The notes beneath the pieces are model-generated. The model was not told the origin of the DNA. It did not search any database and saw nothing but the letters and a program-made list of their open reading frames with translations. A program made the translations under genes and the position numbers. From the NCBI RefSeq assembly GCF_012516435.1, contig NZ_CP051216.1:1-64000 (forward strand): a DNA stretch of 64,000 nucleotides, read 5' to 3'. The number at the start of each line of letters is the position of its first letter. The stretch's first letter is position 1. The DNA is from Pseudodesulfovibrio sp. zrk46. Lineage in GTDB: Bacteria; Desulfobacterota; Desulfovibrionia; Desulfovibrionales; Desulfovibrionaceae. Below, piece by piece: positions 8,390 to 17,152 of this stretch.

Positions 8390-8959
8390 CTACTTTTTGG
8401 GCATGGGCGGCAATGAGCACGATTCGCTACAGCAGGTCCCGTAAATGAATCCGCAATACGTGTGAAAGACCCGAGTCTGCTTTTCCCTCTGCTCGTCGGT
8501 CAGCGGCTTGACCTCAGCCTCATCAACCATCTTCACCAACTTCTCGTATTCAGGAACAGCCTGCATCCCACGAGCTATCAAGTCCCCGGTGCGCACGTCG
8601 AGTAGTGAAGCATCCATGCTGTCCGAAACAATCGCAAACGCAACCGGTCCGCCTTCAATCAGTCGGCCAGCGCAAATGGTCTCACGCTCAAAAGTGCCCA
8701 CCTCGCCCGCACAGAAAATCACCACCAGCATGGGCTTGCCGCTTTCGTCGTATACAACCAGATCCAGTGGACGTTCATAATCCTCGCCATCCACACAATA
8801 CTTGAGCGGCACCTTGGCCTTTAGCTGTTCCTTGGGGTAGCCCCTTTCTTCCACCAGCAACTTGGCCAAAGCCTGCCGAAACTCTTCAAACGTGGTCTCG
8901 TCTATTTCATCGCCCGTCAGATAATCGCGGAGCGTTCCACCCAGACTTGATTCATGCAT
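8390..8959 (-). CDS. HsdR N-terminal-like (PD-(D/E)xK fold) protein, catalytic motif degenerate
   Basis: 189 aa from the ATG at 8959, chosen because GAGGTG precedes it; a TTG 48 bases upstream is rejected. The central part (about 35-125) resembles the HSDR_N_2 nuclease-like domain of type I restriction subunits: RPLDLVVYDESGKPMLVV. The acidic and Lys residues expected after this strand (E-x-K) are replaced by IFCA (81-84), so nuclease activity is unlikely although Asp66 remains. A C-terminal tail holds five Cys (YC, TCC, SESC), perhaps a metal site. No methylase or specificity subunit is nearby, so this is not a restriction system. Function unknown. Confidence 0.65.
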   Translation of the reverse strand: MHESSLGGTLRDYLTGDEIDETTFEEFRQALAKLLVEERGYPKEQLKAKVPLKYCVDGEDYERPLDLVVYDESGKPMLVVIFCAGEVGTFERETICAGRLIEGGPVAFAIVSDSMDASLLDVRTGDLIARGMQAVPEYEKLVKMVDEAEVKPLTDEQREKQTRVFHTYCGFIYGTCCSESCSLPPMPKK

Positions 8960-9010
8960 ATAATCACCTCTTCCTTGTAATATAAGCCCCATAGAGGTTG
9001 TGAGCAAGAC

Positions 9011-9058
9011 AACACAAAAGAATCCGCCCTGCCCGACTATCAGTCGAACAGGGCGGAT
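9011..9058 (-). terminator. Terminator of the nuo operon
   Basis: The hairpin ATCCGCCCTG (9022-9031) / CAGGGCGGAT (9049-9058) is followed on the minus strand by TTCTTTTGTGTT. It lies 22 bases after the nuoN stop. Confidence 0.85.
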
Positions 9059-9079
9059 CGTTTTATTGCCTATGCGCGC

Positions 9080-10528
9080 CTAGTGCGTGCCTGTGGAAAC
9101 GATGCCGTAGAGGGACTTACCCGCTGCGATGGCAAAGTTGAACAGAGGAGCAGGCAGGATGCCGGCGATAAGAACCGCTGCGGCAAGCAGGCCTGCGCCC
9201 GCTGAGGCGAACCAGCTATTATCAGGAGCCGGATGTTCGGCAACGCCCTTCTCTTCAGTGAAGGCGTGGCGGAAGAGGCTCAGATAATAGTAAATGGCGA
9301 TGGCGGAGTTCAGAACCAGAATAATGACCAGCCAGTTGTATCCGTGATCCCATGCAGAGGTGATCAGGAAGAACTTGCCCATGAAGCCCATGGTCGGCGG
9401 CAGGCCGACGAGGGCAAAAGCACCGGCAGCCAACGAGAAGGCCAACACGGGAGCCTTCTTGTACAGACCGTTCAGATCGCTGAATTCCAGATTGCGTCCG
9501 TCGACTGCAACGCGAGAGACGATCCAGAAGACGAGCAGGTTCATGAGGAGGTAGGCCAGGGCGTAGAAGGCAGCTGCTGCCAGACCTTCAGGAGTGCCGC
9601 TGACGAGACCGACCATGATGTAACCGGCATGGGCCACGGAAGAGAACCCGAGCAGACGCTTGAGGTCCTTCTGAGCCAGTGCCGAGAGGTTGCCGAAGGT
9701 CATGGAGCAGGCACCGAGCACTGCGAGCAACGTGGTGATTTCCAGACCGGGCTTGAGGAAGGTGGCCATACGGACGAGAATCACGATGGCACCCATCTTG
9801 GGCATGGTTGCAACAAAAGAGGCCGTCTCGTTGCTAGCACCCTGGTACACATCGGGGCACCAGAAGTGGAACGGGAAGAGAGCCAGCTTGAAGAACATGC
9901 CACCGAGGAAGAGGCAAAGACCGACGACAGCCATGGGGTTGTCGGAGAAGTGCCAGTTCTTGGTAGCGAGTTCCGCGATGTAGGTCGTATGCTGGGCTGC
10001 CATGATGTAGGACAAGCCGTACAATGCCAGCGCAGTGGCGACCGCACCGAAGAGGATGTACTTGACGCCCGATTCGGCAGCTCCCTTGGACTTCGCCCGC
10101 AGCGGAATGATGGCGTACATGGAGTAGGACGCCAGTTCCAGGGCCAGATAGATGGTGATCAGCTCAACACAGGAGGAGAGCAGCATCAGACCAAATGTCG
10201 AGAAGGTCAGGAGCATGTAGTAGTCCGCACGTTTTTCATCCGCCAGAGTCGGCTGACGTGACGTGTTGATCACGATCACGAAGAAGCCGAAGGAAAGGGC
10301 GATCTTGAAGAACTGGGACATCATGTCCACTTCATAGGTGCCATACAGCATGGTGCCGTGGGCATGGTAATGGGCAATGGTGGTGAAGAGGCCGAGCAAC
10401 GCGCCGAACGGCAGCCATTTCTCGACATCAGGCTTCCACTCCCTGTCACCGCAGCTCTGAATCATCAGCGCGATGGCCAGGAAGAGGTAGTAGATCTCCG
10501 GGACGATGAGACTCGTAATGAAGTTCAT
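9080..10528 (-). CDS. nuoN: Complex I membrane subunit NuoN
   Basis: 482 aa, about 14 membrane helices. It is an antiporter-like proton-translocating subunit of complex I. Readable markers: YLALELASYSMYA (key Glu in TM5), KLALFPFHFWCPDVYQGAS (Lys of TM7 and the loop), KRLLGFSSVAHAGY, and GLPPTMGFMGKFF. It is the last gene of the operon, 12 bases after nuoM, and is followed by the terminator. Length matches NuoN (about 480-490). Confidence 0.95.
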   Translation of the reverse strand: MNFITSLIVPEIYYLFLAIALMIQSCGDREWKPDVEKWLPFGALLGLFTTIAHYHAHGTMLYGTYEVDMMSQFFKIALSFGFFVIVINTSRQPTLADEKRADYYMLLTFSTFGLMLLSSCVELITIYLALELASYSMYAIIPLRAKSKGAAESGVKYILFGAVATALALYGLSYIMAAQHTTYIAELATKNWHFSDNPMAVVGLCLFLGGMFFKLALFPFHFWCPDVYQGASNETASFVATMPKMGAIVILVRMATFLKPGLEITTLLAVLGACSMTFGNLSALAQKDLKRLLGFSSVAHAGYIMVGLVSGTPEGLAAAAFYALAYLLMNLLVFWIVSRVAVDGRNLEFSDLNGLYKKAPVLAFSLAAGAFALVGLPPTMGFMGKFFLITSAWDHGYNWLVIILVLNSAIAIYYYLSLFRHAFTEEKGVAEHPAPDNSWFASAGAGLLAAAVLIAGILPAPLFNFAIAAGKSLYGIVSTGTH

Positions 10529-10540
10529 GTCTTACCCCCC

Positions 10541-12073
10541 CTACTTGTTGACCGCGAAGACACTGAAAATGTCATTGGCGGCTGTTTTTACAGGTTGCTC
10601 GGCTTCGAGATGGGCGACCTTGCGCTTGTCGAAGTCGTTCAGCAGCTTGTCGATGGACGGGTCGATGATCTTGAAGAACGGAGACGGAGCCAGACCGATC
10701 CAGAGGACGAACACTGCGGGAATGGTCAGGTAGATCCATTCACGAGCATTGAGGTCCTTCCAACCGGCAGCCGTTGAAGGCTTGCCCCAGGCCATCTTCA
10801 AAGAGACGCGGAACATGTAGGCGGCAGCCAGAAGCGCACCGGGCACGCAGAGGAAGCCGATCCAAGTGTTCTCCTGGAATGCACCGACGAAGACCAGAAT
10901 TTCGCCCACGAACCCGTTAGTTCCGGGGAAACCAAAGGAAGCCAGCGCCATGAGGCCCCAGAAGAACATGTAGGCAGGCATATACTTACCCATGCCCATG
11001 TTGTCCTCGATCTCTCGGGAGTGGCTGCGTTCGTAAACACAACCGATCATCATAAAGAGTGCGCCTGTGACGATACCGTGGTTCAGCATCTGAAAGAGCG
11101 CACCTTCCACGCCGCGCAGGTTGAACAGGAAGATGCCGAGAGTGACAAATCCCATGTGACCAACCGACGAATAGGCGATCAGTTTCTTGATGTCAGACTG
11201 CCCCAATGCGATGGCGCCACCGTAGATGATGGAAATCAAGGAGATCGCAATCATCATGGGCGCGAAGTAATCACTGGCAGCCGGAGTGAGCGGCAGGCAG
11301 AAGCGCAGGAAGCCGTAAGTTCCCATCTTCAACAGGACAGCCGCCAGGATGACGGAACCGGCCGAAGGAGCCTGGACGTGCGCTGCGGGCAGCCAGGTAT
11401 GGAACGGGAACATGGGCACCTTGATGGCAAATGCCAGTGCCATGGCCAGGAATGCCCAGAACTGGAAGCGGAAGCTGAAGCTCTGCTCCATGAGTTCGGG
11501 GATGGAGAAGGTACCGCCCGTGATGCGGAAGGCCACGATGGCCGCCAGCAACAGGGTGGAGCCTGCCAAGGTATAGAGGAAGAACTTGAGCGATGCATAT
11601 CTGCGATCGTCGCCACCCCATACTGCAATAAGCAGGTACATGGGGATGAGCATGGCTTCCCAGAACACGTAGAACAGAACCAGGTCCAGGGCGCAGAAGA
11701 CGCCGAGAACAGACGAGGTCATGAACAGCAGACAGAAGTGGAATTCCTTCTCTCGTTTGCCAATGTAGGTCCACGAACACATGACGCACAGCGGCAGGAC
11801 CGCGATGGTCAGCAGGACCATGAGTATGCTGATACCGTCTACGCCGAGGTAGTACTGAAGGCCCCACTGGTGGACCCAATCAATTTTCTCGACGAACTGG
11901 AATTCAGCGTTAGGTACATACTGGAACAGCGGTACGGCGAGCAGGCACTCTATGAGTGACACCACCATGGTGTAATACCTGACCACCGGTGCGGCCTTTA
12001 TGAAGAAGAGGCCGCATGCCGCCACCAGGGGGAACGCGATCAACAGGGTGAGTACCGGATATCCGAAGTCCAA
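10541..12073 (-). CDS. nuoM: Complex I membrane subunit NuoM
   Basis: 510 aa, about 14 membrane helices. Antiporter-like subunit with the NuoM signatures FYVFWEAMLIPMYLLI (Glu in TM5), KVPMFPFHTWLPAAHVQAPS, SVILAAVLLKMGTYGFLR and KKLIAYSSVGHMGF. The C-terminus has an extra charged tail of about 40 residues after the last helix. It lies between the 597-aa antiporter-like subunit upstream (26-base gap) and nuoN. Confidence 0.96.
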   Translation of the reverse strand: MDFGYPVLTLLIAFPLVAACGLFFIKAAPVVRYYTMVVSLIECLLAVPLFQYVPNAEFQFVEKIDWVHQWGLQYYLGVDGISILMVLLTIAVLPLCVMCSWTYIGKREKEFHFCLLFMTSSVLGVFCALDLVLFYVFWEAMLIPMYLLIAVWGGDDRRYASLKFFLYTLAGSTLLLAAIVAFRITGGTFSIPELMEQSFSFRFQFWAFLAMALAFAIKVPMFPFHTWLPAAHVQAPSAGSVILAAVLLKMGTYGFLRFCLPLTPAASDYFAPMMIAISLISIIYGGAIALGQSDIKKLIAYSSVGHMGFVTLGIFLFNLRGVEGALFQMLNHGIVTGALFMMIGCVYERSHSREIEDNMGMGKYMPAYMFFWGLMALASFGFPGTNGFVGEILVFVGAFQENTWIGFLCVPGALLAAAYMFRVSLKMAWGKPSTAAGWKDLNAREWIYLTIPAVFVLWIGLAPSPFFKIIDPSIDKLLNDFDKRKVAHLEAEQPVKTAANDIFSVFAVNK

Positions 12074-12099
12074 AACTTGCTCTCCTTAGATTGTCCGGC

Positions 12100-13893
12100 T
12101 TAGCCGAAGTACCAAACCAGGGCGAAAATGCCCAAACCAAGAACGGCTGCGTAAGCCAGGTAGTCCTGCAGATTGGCGGTCTGAATCTTCGCGCTGAGTC
12201 TGCCGACATTCCTGACGGAATAAGCACTTCCGTCCACCACTGTATCGATCCCCTTCTTATCGAAGACGGATGTACCATCACCTGCGCCGATGAGTGCCTT
12301 CAGGCCGACGGTGCGGTACACTTCGGTCCAGACATCGTCGATCTTGGATACCGGCCAGCACACTGCGTTCATGGTCACGCGACCAATGAGACGGTAGAAC
12401 CAGTCGAAGTCCAGATTGAGGAAGGCATGCGGGGTAATGATATCCCGGGTCAGGTAGAATGCCAGGCCGGAGAAGCCGAGCAGCAGACCCGAGTTGATAA
12501 CCTTGTCGATGTGCCAGGGCTCAAACTGATGCTCAACTGCCATCGGGAGATAGCGGTACAGCATGTCGGGGTAGACACCCTGTGCGATGCAGAGCAGACC
12601 GCAGATGGCCATACCTACATACATATTAATAGGCAGCGGCTTGATCTCACCGGTGTAATCCTTCTTCCCGCCCCAGAAGGCGAAGTACGGGAGCTTGATA
12701 CCGACTGAGATAAACGTACCGACTGCTGCGACCTCCATTCCAAGGGCCAGCAGCGTGTGATGCGCTTCCGCAGCACCCGCAATGGTCATGGTCTTGGAGA
12801 TGAAGCCGTTGAAGAGCGGCATACCGGAGATCGAGAGGGCCGCGATCATGTAAAGGACCATGACCCAAGGCAATCTGTAAGCCAGACCGCCGAGTTTATC
12901 GAGTTTGACAGTGCCAACGGCGTAGAGGACTGCGCCGGTGCCCATGAAGAGCAGGCCCTTATAGAGGATGTGGGCGTAGGCGTGGGCAACGGCACCATTG
13001 ATGGTCATTGCCGTGCCGATGCCGATACCCGCAACCATGTAACCGACCTGAGAGACGATGTGGTAGGACAGGATGCGTCGTGCGTTGTTTTCAATACACG
13101 CGTACAGCACTCCGAAGACCGCCATACAGGTACCCGCGATAGCGAGGACTTCCCATCCGGCGAAGCCTCTGCACAACACGTAAACCGCAGTCTTGGTGGT
13201 GAAGGCACACATGTAAACGGCACCAGCGATGGATGCTCTGGGGTACGCATCAGGGAGCCATGCATGCAGCGGCACCACAGCGGCGTTGACGCAGAACCCA
13301 AGCAGGATCAGCCAATCGTACAGGTGGGCATTGGTTGGATCAGCCGCAACGAATGCGAACGAGCCGGTAGCCTTGTACTTGAGCAGAAGTCCACCAAGCA
13401 GGAAGAGACCGCCAACCGTGTGGTACACGAAGTAGCGGAAACCTGCGCCAACCGATTCCTCGGTGCGAGCCTGCCAGATCAGGAACGTAGAGCCGATGCT
13501 CATGAGTTCCCAGAACAGGAAGACCGTCAGCAGGTCAGCTGCGAACACACATCCGAAACCACCAGCCACATAGAGCGATCCCGCTACATAGTGGCCTTTA
13601 TCCTCAACGTGCATGCCGTAAATACCGCCGATGAGGGCGATGATGGCGAAGACCTGGCCGAAGACGATGGACAGTTTGTCCACGCGTCCGAGAACCAATA
13701 GCTGGTCGAGGTATTCCAGTGAGCCGTACATGCCGGGCGTCACAGTGAATATGCTGTAGAGGGCCACAATCGGTGCGATCAGCCCCAGCGTTCCGCGAAA
13801 CGCCTTGTTCAGCCACAGGTCTTTGGGGACCAGCGGCACAATGGCAGCCAGCGCAAGAAACGCCACGGAGGGATGGATGAAACTAGTCTCCAT
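12100..13893 (-). CDS. Antiporter-like complex subunit, Na+/H+ antiporter MrpD family, with NuoL-like C-terminus
   Basis: 597 aa, 14 or more membrane helices. FLFWELMSIGS contains the TM5 Glu (E129); PLHAWLPDAYPRAS (208-221) and FTTKTAVYVLCR carry the TM7-TM8 region with Lys234. Wording is closer to MrpD/Hyc-type antiporter subunits than to classical NuoL. After the last core helix there is a long amphipathic stretch ending KIQTANLQDYLAYA, a hallmark of the NuoL/MrpA C-terminus that forms the lateral helix and final TM. It overlaps the 87-aa gene by 11 bases. It is probably one of two proteins that replace NuoL here. Confidence 0.85.
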   Translation of the reverse strand: METSFIHPSVAFLALAAIVPLVPKDLWLNKAFRGTLGLIAPIVALYSIFTVTPGMYGSLEYLDQLLVLGRVDKLSIVFGQVFAIIALIGGIYGMHVEDKGHYVAGSLYVAGGFGCVFAADLLTVFLFWELMSIGSTFLIWQARTEESVGAGFRYFVYHTVGGLFLLGGLLLKYKATGSFAFVAADPTNAHLYDWLILLGFCVNAAVVPLHAWLPDAYPRASIAGAVYMCAFTTKTAVYVLCRGFAGWEVLAIAGTCMAVFGVLYACIENNARRILSYHIVSQVGYMVAGIGIGTAMTINGAVAHAYAHILYKGLLFMGTGAVLYAVGTVKLDKLGGLAYRLPWVMVLYMIAALSISGMPLFNGFISKTMTIAGAAEAHHTLLALGMEVAAVGTFISVGIKLPYFAFWGGKKDYTGEIKPLPINMYVGMAICGLLCIAQGVYPDMLYRYLPMAVEHQFEPWHIDKVINSGLLLGFSGLAFYLTRDIITPHAFLNLDFDWFYRLIGRVTMNAVCWPVSKIDDVWTEVYRTVGLKALIGAGDGTSVFDKKGIDTVVDGSAYSVRNVGRLSAKIQTANLQDYLAYAAVLGLGIFALVWYFG

Positions 13894-14146
13894 AGAAGTC
13901 CTCCCCGCGCTTGATGAACGGCTGCACTATCTTTTTCATTATGATGACCATGCCCAGTCCGACGAAAAGTCCGAATCCGGCAAAGAACCCGGGATACTTG
14001 TCGATACCGAAGTGGGGATGGTGCGTGACAAATGGTACGTTGAGCACCAACAACACGAACAGCACGCCGAAGAATATGTACTTCCACGTTTTCGTGTTCT
14101 CGCTCCAATTCTTGAGGAGCCCGCCTAATCCTTGTTGTTCACTCAT
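13883..14146 (-). CDS. Small two-helix membrane protein inside the nuo operon
   Basis: 87 aa. Two membrane segments (about 22-42 and 53-72) are separated by a short loop with THHPHFGIDKYPGF; the N-terminus is polar (MSEQQGLGGLLKNW) and the C-terminus charged. No known complex I subunit is recognised, though NuoK/MrpC-like small subunits have similar size. The 11-base overlap with the 597-aa subunit and the 10-base gap to the 516-aa subunit argue for tight co-expression and a structural or assembly role. Not a shadow frame: it is flanked by real starts and keeps operon spacing. Confidence 0.75.
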   Translation of the reverse strand: MSEQQGLGGLLKNWSENTKTWKYIFFGVLFVLLVLNVPFVTHHPHFGIDKYPGFFAGFGLFVGLGMVIIMKKIVQPFIKRGEDFYGD

Positions 14147-14156
14147 ATCTACCTCC

Positions 14157-15707
14157 CTAGAACTTGCCCATGATGTTGACGAAGTTCAGGAACGTCTGCG
14201 GATACAGACCCAGGAACACGGAGATGGTGGCCGTGATGCACAGCGGCACTACCATGGTCTTGGACGCCTCGTTGTACTGGCCGATATTCGCTTCCGGTGA
14301 CGGAGCCTTGAAGAAGGCGCGGTACAGGATGGGCACGAAGTAACCGGCGTTCAGTGCCGTGGACAGCAGCAGCATGACCAGAAGCGGCCACTGGCCGGAA
14401 TCGAGTGTTCCGTTGACCAGATACCATTTGGACACGAAGCCGCAGACCGGCGGCATACCGATCATGGACAGGGACGCGATGCCGAATGCACCGAAGGTCC
14501 AGGGCATCCTGCGACCAAGGCCATCCATCAGACTGATCTTCTTCAGGTGCGTGGCGACATAGATTGCGCCGGCGCCCATAAAGAGTGTGATCTTGGAGAA
14601 GGCGTGGTGAGCGATATGCATGACACCGCCCTGCACTGCCGAATCCACCAGCATGGTCACGCCGACCACGACATAGGAGAGCTGGGCAACCGTTGAGTAG
14701 GCCAGCCGCGCCTTGATGTCGTCCTTGGTCAGGGCGATGAACGAGGCCACCACCAGGGTGAAGCCTGCGATGTACGCTGTGCCGTGGGCCATGGAAAGGT
14801 CACCGAGCCAGGTACCGGGCGTACCGATGAAGATCTGACTCATGGTGAGCATACCTGCGGTCTTGGTGCCGAAGGCAGACAGCAGGATGCGGCAGACGCA
14901 GAACACACCGGCCTTAACAACTGCCACTGCGTGCAGCAATGCGGAAACCGGGGTAGGTGCGACCATGGCCGAAGGCAGCCAGTTATGGAACGGCATGAGC
15001 GCCGCCTTACCGATACCGAAGATAAACAGCCAGTAGGTCAGTGTAACCAATCTGGGATGCTCGGCGATGACTGCCGGGGTGAACATACCGTTGACGATGT
15101 CCGCCAGGTGGAAGTCAAGGTTGCCGACCAGTACGTAGGTCAGGACCATGGCCGGGAGCAGGAAGAGCTTGGAGGTACCCATCAAGTAAACGATGTACTT
15201 GCGGGCGCCGATCTTAGCTTCTTCATCTTCATGATGGTAGACAAGCGGATACGTGAACACGGTGATAATCTCGTAGAAGAGATAGAGGGTGAACACGTTT
15301 GCCGACAGGGCAACGCCGACGGCACCAAAGATGGCGACGGCGAAACAGACGTAGTAACGGGTCTGTGCATGTTCGTTCAGTCCGCGCATGTAGCCGATGT
15401 TGTAACTGGTTACGAAGAACCAGAGGAACGGCGCGATCAGACCGAAGACCATGGACAAGCCGTCCGCCGCGAAGGCGATGGTTATTCCGGGAAGCAGCGT
15501 GGTGACTTTGTAGTACCAGACATCCCCATTGAGGACAGCCGGAGCCATGGAGGCCACACTGCAAAACGTGAGGAACGCGGCAATGAAGCTGACTGCCTCA
15601 CGTTTGTTTTCATCTTCTCGATTAAGCCAGACAAAGAGCGGTGCGATCAGTGTAATCACCACCGGCAGCAGAATCCGGGCACTTTCTATGGTAACCCCAT
15701 TCATCAT
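14157..15707 (-). CDS. Antiporter-like complex subunit, NuoL/MrpD-related
   Basis: 516 aa, about 14 membrane helices. TLYLFYEIITVFTYPLVY holds the TM5 Glu (E146); GIGKAALMPFHNWLPSAMVA (231-250) and SALLHAVAVVKAG give the TM7-TM8 pattern nearest to NuoL. It lacks the long C-terminal lateral helix of true NuoL (usually over 600 aa). With nuoM, nuoN and the 597-aa protein, the operon encodes four antiporter-like subunits rather than three. Placed directly after nuoK in the normal nuoL position (2-base gap). Confidence 0.85.
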   Translation of the reverse strand: MMNGVTIESARILLPVVITLIAPLFVWLNREDENKREAVSFIAAFLTFCSVASMAPAVLNGDVWYYKVTTLLPGITIAFAADGLSMVFGLIAPFLWFFVTSYNIGYMRGLNEHAQTRYYVCFAVAIFGAVGVALSANVFTLYLFYEIITVFTYPLVYHHEDEEAKIGARKYIVYLMGTSKLFLLPAMVLTYVLVGNLDFHLADIVNGMFTPAVIAEHPRLVTLTYWLFIFGIGKAALMPFHNWLPSAMVAPTPVSALLHAVAVVKAGVFCVCRILLSAFGTKTAGMLTMSQIFIGTPGTWLGDLSMAHGTAYIAGFTLVVASFIALTKDDIKARLAYSTVAQLSYVVVGVTMLVDSAVQGGVMHIAHHAFSKITLFMGAGAIYVATHLKKISLMDGLGRRMPWTFGAFGIASLSMIGMPPVCGFVSKWYLVNGTLDSGQWPLLVMLLLSTALNAGYFVPILYRAFFKAPSPEANIGQYNEASKTMVVPLCITATISVFLGLYPQTFLNFVNIMGKF

Positions 15708-15709
15708 AG

Positions 15710-16018
15710 CTATTCCTTCAAAGTAGTGATGTCACTGGTGCGAGCCGATCCGAACCGTTTGGCTACCACAACAACGATTGCCAACACGAGGGTGGCTTCT
15801 GCTGCGGCCAGGCCCATGACGAACAGGGCTCCGAGTTGACCGAATGCCTGGCTGAAATCCGTGAGCTGAGAGGCGGCCACCATGGACAACCCCGCGCCGT
15901 TAAGCATCAGCTCTACTGAAATCAGCATACCGACAAGGCTCCTCCGCTGCGTGATACCGAACAGGCCGGCACACAACAGGATCAACGCCACGAGTTGATA
16001 TAAAGTCAGAGCACTCAT
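15710..16018 (-). CDS. nuoK: Complex I membrane subunit NuoK
   Basis: 102 aa, three membrane helices, the typical length. The Glu residues of the E-channel are visible in ISVELMLNGAGLS and in GLAAAEATLVLAIVV. GLFGITQRRSLVGMLISVEL is the usual N-terminal block. Its start follows nuoJ's stop without a gap. Confidence 0.96.
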   Translation of the reverse strand: MSALTLYQLVALILLCAGLFGITQRRSLVGMLISVELMLNGAGLSMVAASQLTDFSQAFGQLGALFVMGLAAAEATLVLAIVVVVAKRFGSARTSDITTLKE

Positions 16019-16549
16019 CTACTCTTCCCCTTCTTTTTTCTGTCCCCTCTTCTTCCAGGTCAGGAGCACTGCACCGGACATGGCAACCATGAGGATGACC
16101 GAAATGAGCTCAAAGGGCAGGAAGTAGGAGCCAAGAAGCTCGCTGCCCAACACTTTGATGGAGACTTCCGTGGGGACCTCGATGGACGGGACCGGATTCT
16201 TCATGAGCATCCAGCCGAGTACCGAGGCGGGAGCGATGGTCGCTGCCAGCCCCAACACATATGTCTTCATGGGAGCACCGCTTGCTTCGTCACCGCCCTG
16301 CTCCGCGTGGGTCAGCATGGAGGCGAAGAAGATCAGGACCGACACGGCGCCCACGTAGATGAGCAACTGCATGAAGGCCATAAACGGGCTTGCAAGGAGC
16401 AGGTACATGCCTGCGACACCGACCAGGGTGGTGATGAGTCCCACCAGGGACCGCACCAGACTCTGGCTGGTCACGGCAAAGCCCGCTCCCAGAATGATGA
16501 ATGCCGTATAGATTCCAAAGGCGATTTTCGCCAACAATTCCATATTCAT
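16019..16549 (-). CDS. nuoJ: Complex I membrane subunit NuoJ
   Basis: 176 aa, five membrane helices. The conserved segment LLASPFMAFMQLLIYVGAVS (helix 3, with the pi-bulge that links the quinone site to the channel) is present, followed by VLIFFASML. C-terminal helix SVILMVAMSGAVLLTWKKRG. Two bases separate it from nuoI. Confidence 0.95.
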   Translation of the reverse strand: MNMELLAKIAFGIYTAFIILGAGFAVTSQSLVRSLVGLITTLVGVAGMYLLLASPFMAFMQLLIYVGAVSVLIFFASMLTHAEQGGDEASGAPMKTYVLGLAATIAPASVLGWMLMKNPVPSIEVPTEVSIKVLGSELLGSYFLPFELISVILMVAMSGAVLLTWKKRGQKKEGEE

Positions 16550-16551
16550 GT

Positions 16552-17142
16552 TTAAGCCTCCTTCTCCGCCGGGGCCGGGGCCTCGACCTTGGGAGTCGGA
16601 GCTGCACCGGAGACTTCCGTGGCCTGCTCTTTGAGACGGGCGAGGAGATCGATATTCATCTCTTCCCTGCTCGTCGCCACCCAGTAGATGTTATTGGAGA
16701 AGCGCAGTGACTTGGGGGGACAATTGTCAATGCAGGTCCCGCACAGGCTGCACTTGGTATAGTCGTACATGAACTTGGCCGGATTCTTGGGGGCCTTGGG
16801 CTTGACGACCTTTTCCCCTGCTTCTTCGGCGGCCTTCATGGCAGCTTCCTGTTCCGGAGTCGGCTTGGGAGCCTTCTGCTTGACGACCTTGAGGCAATTA
16901 CTCGGACAGTTGGTCACACACATCATGCAGGAGATGCATTTGGGCGTGGCCGGGTCTTTGGGCTTGCCGATGAGTTCCACATGTCCGCCGTAGGTGGACA
17001 GATTCTCGCTGTCGATGGTCTGGCGCGGATAGTGAACCGTGATCAGGGGCTTGCAAAAATACTTACCCGTAATCTTGAGGCCCACGATCAGGGACCAGCA
17101 GTCGAGAATAGGCTGTATGACGTGTTTTCTGAATCTACCCAT
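16552..17142 (-). CDS. nuoI: Complex I ferredoxin-like subunit NuoI with linker insertion
   Basis: 196 aa. Two [4Fe-4S] motifs, Cys69/72/75/79 and Cys131/134/137/141, correspond to clusters N6a and N6b that deliver electrons toward NuoB. Between them lies an extra charged linker (about 88-124) with KQKAPKPTPEQEA and the repeat VVKPKAPKNP, not found in textbook NuoI. The C-terminus is a Pro/Ala/Glu-rich tail. In a complex without NuoEFG, this subunit could face the electron donor directly, as proposed for ferredoxin-linked relatives. Gap to nuoH is 10 bases. Confidence 0.93.
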   Translation of the reverse strand: MGRFRKHVIQPILDCWSLIVGLKITGKYFCKPLITVHYPRQTIDSENLSTYGGHVELIGKPKDPATPKCISCMMCVTNCPSNCLKVVKQKAPKPTPEQEAAMKAAEEAGEKVVKPKAPKNPAKFMYDYTKCSLCGTCIDNCPPKSLRFSNNIYWVATSREEMNIDLLARLKEQATEVSGAAPTPKVEAPAPAEKEA

Positions 17143-17152
17143 AACTACACCT

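Noticed and set aside
8390..8959. A restriction-modification system
   Set aside because: Only an HsdR-N-like protein with lost catalytic residues is present; there is no methyltransferase, specificity or helicase gene.
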